Source: Elgaria multicarinata webbii
Taxonomy: Eukaryota > Chordata > Lepidosauria > Squamata > Anguidae
NCBI RefSeq assembly: GCF_023053635.1
Contig: NC_086180.1
Coordinates: 3,993,501 to 4,057,500, forward strand
Length of the DNA: 64,000 nucleotides
Direction: 5' to 3'
Part shown: positions 54,601 to 63,600 of the stretch, in pieces
How positions within the stretch are numbered: position 1 is the stretch's first letter
Layout of the letters: each line of letters begins with the position of its first letter
Translations under genes and position numbers: made by a program
The notes under the pieces: generated by a model
The model's input: only the letters and a program-made list of their open reading frames with translations
Databases searched by the model: none
Told to the model about the DNA's origin: nothing

Positions 54601-57600
54601 GGCTCCTTGCCTGTTCCACTGGCTGAGCTTTGGCCCAAACTATTTCGGTGGCTGCTTGCTTGGATTCCCTTCTCAGTTACCCAAACCCCTGGAGCAATAT
54701 GAGGATCTGGTACAAGTGTTGTCAAAAATACTGTGCGGGGGTCCTGTTCTGGCGTGCGGCACAGAATTTTAAAAGCGAACCTGAACGTGTACATGCAGTG
54801 CTTGATTGCTGGTTCCTTGGTCTTATTTTTGTCTCCAGGTGCTGGAGGTGTATCGGCTGGTCACTCTAGGGGTGTCCCTCTGGCGGCAGCTGGCCGTCCC
54901 GCTCTTGTTCCTGGTCTTCTGGCTGGCACTGTTCACCCTACAAATCTACGCCTTCGCCTCTTCTTCCTCTGGCAGTCTTTTGTCCCAGCAAGGCCTGATC
55001 TTCATCTTCCTCAGCAGGTAGAAAGGAGGTGGAGGAGGGGGGGCAGAGACATTACCGCAGAGGGAAAAGGTGCCACTTCAGCGCTATCCGTTTATCTGGC
55101 AAGGATCGTCCCCACTCCACACTGCTAGCGTCCAAGGCGTTGGCCAAGGGAGCAAGAAGGCCAGGAGCCATACTTGTCTAAGATGGTCTCTCCCCCCGCT
55201 GCAGTAGCCCCTTTCACTCCACGCCTATTATAGTGACAGCACAACCATTCAATAGCCACAGTTGTCATTTTTTTAAATGGCCGTCTCCGCTATTTTAAAA
55301 GTACATGATATTCAGAGAGGAAACGTCAATCGATGGCTGTCAGCCATGATCTGGAAATGGGATCTCTGTGCTCAGAGGCAGTGTCCTGAAATCCGTTGCT
55401 GGAAGGTTGGGCAGCAGGAGAAGGCTGTGTCAGCCTGAGGCACATGGCTGTCCATCCTTGGAAACAGGGTACAGGGTTAAACAGGCTTGACTTGGTCCGG
55501 TGCAGCAGGACTCTTCTGTTTTCTCTGTCCCCAGTGTGGCTGAATGCTGCAGCACGCCCTACTCCCTCGTCGGACTGACGTTCACCGTCTCCTACCTGGC
55601 CCTGGGACTACTCAAACTTTGCAAGTTCTACCTGGCAGGCTACGGTGCGTTCCAGAATGGCAATGTCATGCACAGGTGAGAACGACGTTGAGCTTAGAAA
55701 GGCCGCTACCTGGGCCTCTGCTGGGTGACCTGTGAACCAGAAAGTCCAAGGTTCAAATCTCACCTCTGTCATGAACGCCCTAAATAGCATTATACACCAA
55801 ATTGTCCTTCCACCCTGCAACCAACCTTCGTAATCTGGTGGCAGCGCTGATACACACCTGCCATATAGAACTCTTGTAAAAAATCATCATCTTCTTGTGG
55901 CCTTTGAAGGATTTTGATCAATTTCAAAGTCTTTTATAAATGCAAAATATTATGTTTAGGTGGGAAGAGGTGTCGCAGAGTGCATGCAGAAGGTCCCAGG
56001 TTTGGTCTAAAAGGGTCTCAGGTAGCAGAGCAGCCCTGCCCTGCCTGACACCCTAGAGGTGTGCTGGTCCAGACTGATATCGTTGGCTCGCCTGGCACCA
56101 ACGCTGCTATCTTTCCGGCGCCAGGTTAAGACTTTCCTCTTTGCCCAGGCATATGGCAGCACATCTTAATCACCCACATGTTTAGTTTTTTAATGGTTTT
56201 TAAATGCTTTATGTGTGTATGTTCTGTGTTTTAGAATTTTAAATTTTATATACTTGTTTTAATCTTAATTTTAGAATTTCTGTAAACCACCCAGAGAGCC
56301 CTGGCTATGGGAGCGGTATATAAGTGCAATAAATAAAATAAATAAATAAATACTCTGCCTTCAGACAGAATATCCAACACACCATGATGTCAGGCTCTGA
56401 ATTCATGTCTTGAGGAATAGCGCTTGCATTTTTGCCCCCCAAAGGGGCATTTATTTATTTATTTATTTATTTATATTTATTTATATTTATTTATTTATTT
56501 ATTTATTACTTTTGTACAGGTTTTTGCATGAAGTGATGTGATTCAGCTTCAGTGTGGTGTAGTGGCTAAAGTGTCGGACTGGGAGTCGGGAGATCCGGGT
56601 TCTAGTCCCCACTCGGCCACGGAAACCCACTGGGTGACTTTGGGCCAGCCACAGACTCTCAGCCCAACCCACCTCACAGGGTTGTTGTGAGGATAAAGTG
56701 GAGAGGAGGAGGATTATGTACGCCGCCTTGGGTTCCTTGGAGGAAAAACGGCGAGATATGAATGCAATAATAAATAACTAAATTTTGAAGGGCACTGAAA
56801 GGTATCAGAGGGAGACTTAAACTGAGGCGATGCCAGCAGTAAACAGCTGCTAGATTCTAGCCTCTGAGACCTTTCCAGAATTAGAGGTAACATGCCTATG
56901 TATGCCAATTTGTGGGGGAACATGGACTGTAGGGTGCTATCGCACCCGTGTCCCGCTTGTGGGTCTCACATCGACAGCTGGTTGGCAACTGTGTGAACAG
57001 AGTGCTGGACTAGATGGACCCCTGGTCTGATCGAGCCTCAGGGCTCTTCTGATGTCGTCATGTTCAATACCGATAGTTTCATGGGCAGGTTGTAACTCAC
57101 CCGTGTCTCAGCTGGAGCTTGGCAGGGTCGGTGGAATGCATCTTGACATCATTTGGGACATGCTTTTTTGGACTGCAACGCCCAGCATTCCTGGCCATTG
57201 AACTAAGCTGGCAGGGGCTGATGGGAGTTGAAGGCCAGGTTGGGGGAAGCCAATTTGGATTGAGGGTTGAGAGAACCGTCGTGCGGTGGTGTAGCTTTGA
57301 GCTGAGGGTAGATATTTGGCGAAACAGGCCTGTGGGGAAGAGATGCAGAGTGGGCGGAACCGAAGGGGGAAAAGAGAGACACTGAAGTGGGACCATCAGC
57401 AAAGGGAGCCCCGTGACCAGAGCTGATGTGACCCAGGAGGTTTCTGTAGAGCTCCCAGCCTATTGGGAAGCTGGACTGAAAACCAAGCAAAAGCTGAGAG
57501 ATCTGAGGAAGAGCCTGAGAGTGTGAGAAGGCTCTAGTGCAGCATTTTTATTATTGCATTTATATCCTGCCTTTTTCCCTCCAAGGAACCCAAGGTGGCT

Positions 57601-60600
57601 TACATAATCCTAGAATCATAGAATAGCAGAGTTGGAAGGGGCCTACAAGGCCATCGAGTCCAACCCCCTGCTCAATGCAGGAATCCACCCTAAAGCATCC
57701 CTGACAGAGGGTTGTCCAGCTGCCTCTTGAAGGCCTCTAGGGTGGGAGAGCCCACAACCTCTCTAGGTAACTGGTTCCATTGTCGTACTGCTCTAACAGG
57801 AAGTTTTTCCTGATGTCCAGCTGGAATCTGGCTTCCTTTAACTTGAGCCCGTTATTCCGTGTCCTGCACTCTGGGGGGATCAAGAAGAGATCCTGGCCCT
57901 CCTCTGTGTGACAACCTTTAAAGTATTTGAAGAGTGCTCTCATGTCTCCCCTCAATCTTCTCTTCTCCAGGCTAAACATGCCCAGTTCTTTCAGTCTCTC
58001 TTCATAGGGCTTTGTTTCCAGAGCCCGGATCATCCTGGTTGCCCTCCTCTGAACACGCTCCAGCTTGTCTGCGTCCTTCTTGAATTGTGGAGCCCAGAAC
58101 TGGACGCAATACTCTAGATGAGGCCTAACCAGGGCCGAATAGAGAGGAACCAGGACCTCACGCGATTTGGAAGCTATACTTCTATTAATGCAGCCCAAAA
58201 TAGCATTGGCCTTTCTTGCAGCCATATCGCACTGTGGGCTCATATTCAGCTTGTGATCCTCCTCCTCCTCTCCACTCTATCCTCACAACAACAGCCCTGT
58301 GAGGTGGGTTGGGCTGAGAGTCTTTGACTCACCCAAACTCACCCAGTGGGTTTCCACGGCCGAGTGGGGACTAGAACCCGGATCTCCCGACTCCCAGTCC
58401 GACACTCTAGCCACTACGCCACACCCATTAACGACTTCAAGAGGTCCAGGGGCTTCCTTGGACCCCCCACCCCACCCCTGCTTGTGGGCCACACTTCCCT
58501 CCACTTTGTAGTGCCAGATAAATAAAAAACAGCATCCGGAGTGTCTTTTACCCTTTGGGAACTTTGTAGCAGCTATAGAGCACTAAGAGGGTCAAAACGG
58601 ATGCTTTGGTCATCTTTTTTTTTTTTACTTCCTAAAAGAAAGACAAAATTAGGGGCTGGCAGCAGCTATACGTCATCCCTGTCCATCCCCCCCTGCCACT
58701 CTAGAGCGTCCTGCGTCTTCTGCAACGGCTCTAAAAGGCCCCAAGCTTATCGAAAACAAGCGAGCATCAAAAAAGTGCTCTACATACAGGCAGGTCTTGT
58801 GTGCCCTTCAACCGCCCAGCCCCACCAGGGAGTGGCCACTGGCTTTCCCACCCTGCTGCGCTGCCCTCGAAATGTCCGCGTCCGCCTGTGCGCCTCCCCC
58901 TTCCTCCTCTTCCCTTCTTTGCCTGGCAGGGGCGTGACGGAGGGCGTGACCTTGCTGCTGCTCGCCCTCCAAACAGGCCTGCTGGACTTGCAGCTCCTCC
59001 AGAGGACGTTCCTGCTCAGCATCATCCTCTTCATCGTGGTGACCTCCACCCTGCAGTCCATGATCGAAATAGCCGACCCCATCGTCCTGGGGCTGGGGGC
59101 TTCGCGGAACAGGTGATGGTGTTCTCCCGCCCCTGGGCTCCACCCCGAGTGTTGGGCAGAGCACTTGGGGGGCGCTTTGTCGTTCTGCCGTCTTGGCAAT
59201 ATGCCTCGGGTGCAGGGAGAGCGGAGCTCTGGTCCAGGACATCAGCGTGTCCGGCAGCAGATGTGGGAGGCGAGGGGCGGGCGTCTGCTGGGAGGCGAGG
59301 GACGGGCTTTCGTGGAGCTCAGACTGTCCCAGGCTCAGCCTCCAGGGCTGCCACAGCAAGGCTCAGGCAGGCCTCTCTCCCTCTGTGTGTGTGTGTGTGT
59401 GTGTGCGCGAGGCCTTGGGCGACCGCTGCCGGCCAGAGTACGCAGAACCAGGGTAGAAAGTCCCATGGTCGGATGCTGCATGAGGCAGCTTCATTTGCCT
59501 CCTGAAACAGGAAGTCTTTCTTTTTTTAAAAAAAAAAAAAAGAGGGGGGGCAACGTGAAGAAGATGAAGAGGGTCACTTCTTGGGGGAATCTGCCTGCCG
59601 AAAGGCAGAGCGCAAAAGACTGACGCAGCTGTTACGTTCAGAGAAACGTGCAGCCCGATACCAACCTACCCCAGTACACTCAGCAGGGCTTTATTTCTCC
59701 TGACATCACCCTGGGTGAGAGGAGCAGCTGCCATTTGGAACTTGGAAAGGATTGGACTGCCCTCCCTTCCATCCAAGCCCTGCACGGACGCGGGTAGACC
59801 ACAGAACAGTGGCTGAGGGCCGTGGGCTTTGCAGCAGCCCCAAAGAAATCCTTGCGCCCATCCAGTTCTGTCCAACGGCTGCTCCTCTCTCCCCGCAGGA
59901 GTTTCTGGAAGCACTTCCGCGGGGTCAGCATGTGCCTCTTCCTCCTGGTCTTCCCCGGCTTCATGGCGTACAAGATCGCCCACTTCTTCCACATGGACTT
60001 CTGGCTCCTGATCCTCGTCTCGAGCTGCATGCTGACCTCGCTGCAGGTACGCCCGGGTTTCCCCGCTCTCAGCTTTAACGTTTATCAGCGACTGCGACTC
60101 CTCCTCCTCCTCCTCCTCCTCCTCCTCCTCCTCCTCCTCCTCCTCCTCCTTCTGTTCTTGTTAGGTTCCACAGTAAAGAGCAGTGGCTCTAAAGAAGGGT
60201 TAGGAACAATCCATGAAGGGCTGAGAATGGGCGCTTAGAAGACTGCACTGTGCTTTATTTAACAGCCAGTCCCAAATGATGATTGGTGCAGGGCCATCCG
60301 TGTCTATGTGGCACCCTTTAAGGTATCGCTGTTGGTGACCACGTTACACCAACTTTGCAATCACTCCACTGGCTGCTAATTAGTTTCCGGGCAAAGCACA
60401 AAGTGTTGGTCATTGCCTTTGAAACCCTACGTGGTTTGGGTCCAGGTTACCTGCGGGATCACCTTCTCCCGTACAATCCGTCTGGACATCAGGAAAAACG
60501 TCCTAACTGTTAGAGCAATACGACAATGGAACCAGTTACCTAGGGAGGTTGTGGGCTCTCCCACACTGGAGGCCTTCAAGAGGCAGCTGGACAACCCTCT

Positions 60601-63600
60601 GTCAGGGATGCTTTAGGGTGGATTCCTGCATTGAGCAGGGGGTTGGACTCGATGGCCTTGTAGGCCCCTTCCAGCTCTGCTATTCTATGATTCTATGAAT
60701 CTGCCCCACACACTCAGGTCCTCTGGGGAGAACTTACTCCAGTCAGCCAAAACTAGGCCAACAACCATTACCCAGAGGACCTTCTCTTCTGCCGCTCCCA
60801 GACTGTGGAATGGCCCGCCGGGAGAGATCCAACAACTTAACGTGCTCTCCCGAATTCAAGACAGCCATAAAGACTAGTCTCTTCCGTCAGGCCTACCCAG
60901 TCGAATTTTAAACCTAGGAATTTTAAGATGTCCTGATTGTTATTTCGATATTGTATTGGTTTTATATACTCTTTTAATCAGTTTTATGCATTTGATTTAT
61001 ATTGTGTTGCATTTAATGTTGTTCCCCACCTCGATGCAGAGGGAGAGGTGGGTAAGAAGTAAATTGTTGGTTGTTGTTGTTATTTATTATCCCCACCCTG
61101 CAGAGCCAGTAATCTAAAATTGGGCAGAGGGGAGACAACAGAGGGTGGGAGAGGGAGGTGGGGAAATCAGGACAAGGACAGGCCGTAATTCCAGTTGCAC
61201 GTATTTAGGCTTTGTTACGTTCAGGCAGGGAGCCAAATCCAGCCTTCCTGGGAGCTCATTCCGGCCCTCTAGTTTCCCCAGAAGACCACTGGCTTTCTCC
61301 TTTCCTCCAACCATCAGTCATAGGGGGAAATTCCAGTTAGAAATTTTCCGGAATCCCCACACCAGCAGCTATGAGAAGGCCCTGCCTCGCTGCCCTCATT
61401 CGCTGGACCCCAGCCTGGAACAGGAGCCCAGTCTGCTCCAGAGCAGCGTGTGCAGGAGGGAACCTGAGCGGGAAGGGCGGCCCTTTAAAAAAGCTGAGAA
61501 TGGAGCCCCCTTCTATAGAGGCAGCCTACCTTCGATTTCCCAAAGCAAGCAGGAGGGGGCAGCTTTCTCCACGGTACCCTGCTTATGAGGGCACCCGGGC
61601 AGCCCTTGCTGGAGACACAATACAGGTCTGGGTCAAGGACGGAGAAGCTCTGCTAGTCCGAGGGGCAGATTCAATTTTGAAGATGGAGGAGGGCAACCAG
61701 GATGATCAGGGGTCTGGAAACGAAGCCCTATGAGGAGAGACTGAAAGAACTGGGCCTGTTTAGCCTGGAGAAGAGAAGATTGAGGGGAGACAGGATAGCA
61801 CTCTTCAAATACTTAAAAGGTTGTCACACAGAGGAGGGCCAGGATCTCTTCTCGGTCCTCCCAGAGTGCAGGACACGGAATAACGGGCTCAAGTGACAGG
61901 AAGCCCGATTCCGTCTGAACATCAGGAAAAACTTCCTGACTGTTAGAGCGGTATGACAATGGAACCCATGACCTAGGGAGGTTGTGGGCTCTCCCACACT
62001 AGAATAGCCATCTGTCAGGGATGCTTTAGAGTGGATTCCTGCATTGAGCAGGGGGTTGGACCCGGTGGCCTTATGGGCCCCTTCCAACTCAACTATTCTG
62101 TGATTCTATTACGCTCTCGGGGGGGCGGCGGATGCATTCCATCAGTGGGCGTGGCCAAAGGCAAAAGGGGTGGGCTTGAAATGAAACCAAACACCAGCCT
62201 ATACCGTTCCTTAGAGCTCTTACTGCCAGTACCTAACCTCAGCCTTGGGAGAGGCATTTCAACCTTTTAGAATGGGGGGAGGAAGGGAGGGAGGGGGGAC
62301 TGCACAAAAGGCAGGAAATCACCAAACAATCAGTGCTGGGGAGGAAGAGGTTGGCGTTGTGGGGAGAGAAACCCTGGAGAGTCCATTTCTCCCGCCCTGC
62401 CCTGCCCTGCCCTGGATGAGCCCTTGTGGTCTGGTCCAGCAGAGACGTTCTTTGTGAAAGCTTCAGCTGAGGGCAGAGGGATTCACCGTTCTCCTCCCCC
62501 GGCCTCTGCCTTGCAGGTGATGGGAACCCTCTTCATCTATGGCCTCTTCATGGTAGAGCTCTTCCAGTGCGGCCCGGTGGAGAAGATGGACGAGATCATC
62601 TACTACGTGAACGCCATCAGCCGCGTGCTGGAGTTCCTGGTGGCCCTCTGCGTGGTGGCCTACGGCACCTGGGAGTCCGTCTTCGGGGAGTGGAGCTGGA
62701 TGGGGGCCTCGGTCATCATCATCCACTGCTACTTCAACGTCTGGCTGAGGGCCCAGTCGGGCTGGAAGAGCTTCCTGCTCCGCCGAGAGGCCGCCAAGAA
62801 GATCCGCCTGCTGCCGAGGGCCACGGCGGAGCAGCTGGAGGACCACAACGACGTGTGCGCCATTTGCTTCCAGGTGAGGGCCACCTGCCTGCAGCAGCAC
62901 GGTTCCCCCCCCCCCTTCTCCCCGCTCTCCTTCCGGGCCGTCTATTTGGGGGTTGGTTTGGTTTTGTTAGCCTCGTGTGGCGCAGAGCGGTAAAGCAGCA
63001 GTTTCTGCAGCCGAAACTCTCCCCACGGCCTGAGTTCGATCCCAGCGGAAGCTGTTTCTCAGGCAGCCGGCTCGGGTTGAATCAGCCTTCCATCCTCCCG
63101 AGGTCGGTAAAATGAGTCCCCAGTTAGCTGGGGGAAAGGTAATAACGGCCGGGGAAGGCAACGGCAAACCACCCCGCTATAAGGCCTGCCAAGAAAACAT
63201 CAGCGAAAGCTGGCATCCCTCCAAGAGTCAGTAATGACTCAGTGCTTGCACAAGAGGTTCCTTTCCTTTCCTTTGTTTTGTTTCCGTTTTGGGTTAGGGG
63301 TAAAGACTAGCCCTGGTTCGGTGAGGTTAGGGCACCCCCCAGATGTGTTGGACTACAAATCCCAGCATCCCCAGTCAGCTACATCTGCATGCTCCCTCCA
63401 CGCACACACCTGTGAGTTCATGTGCAGCTCCAGACACACGCATATCCACACGCCTCTGGCAACAGCAGCAGTGGCGGGTCCACATGGTTTGCGCGCCCCT
63501 GCCGTATCCGTTGTGGCTGTGGGGCTGTTGTGTACAAAGTCCAGTGCGCCGTATTGTCTGTTCGGAGTGACGGCAGGGCTCTGCGTCCTCGCACTGAGGG

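Noticed and set aside
61145-61588. A 147-codon frame in intron 8
   Set aside because: No domain or homologue is recognised and it sits between exons of the RNF145-like gene; probably chance.
62969-63060. tRNA gene suggested by A and B boxes
   Set aside because: It lacks a foldable cloverleaf and is the head of a dispersed SINE with copies at 10.1 and 51.8 kb.
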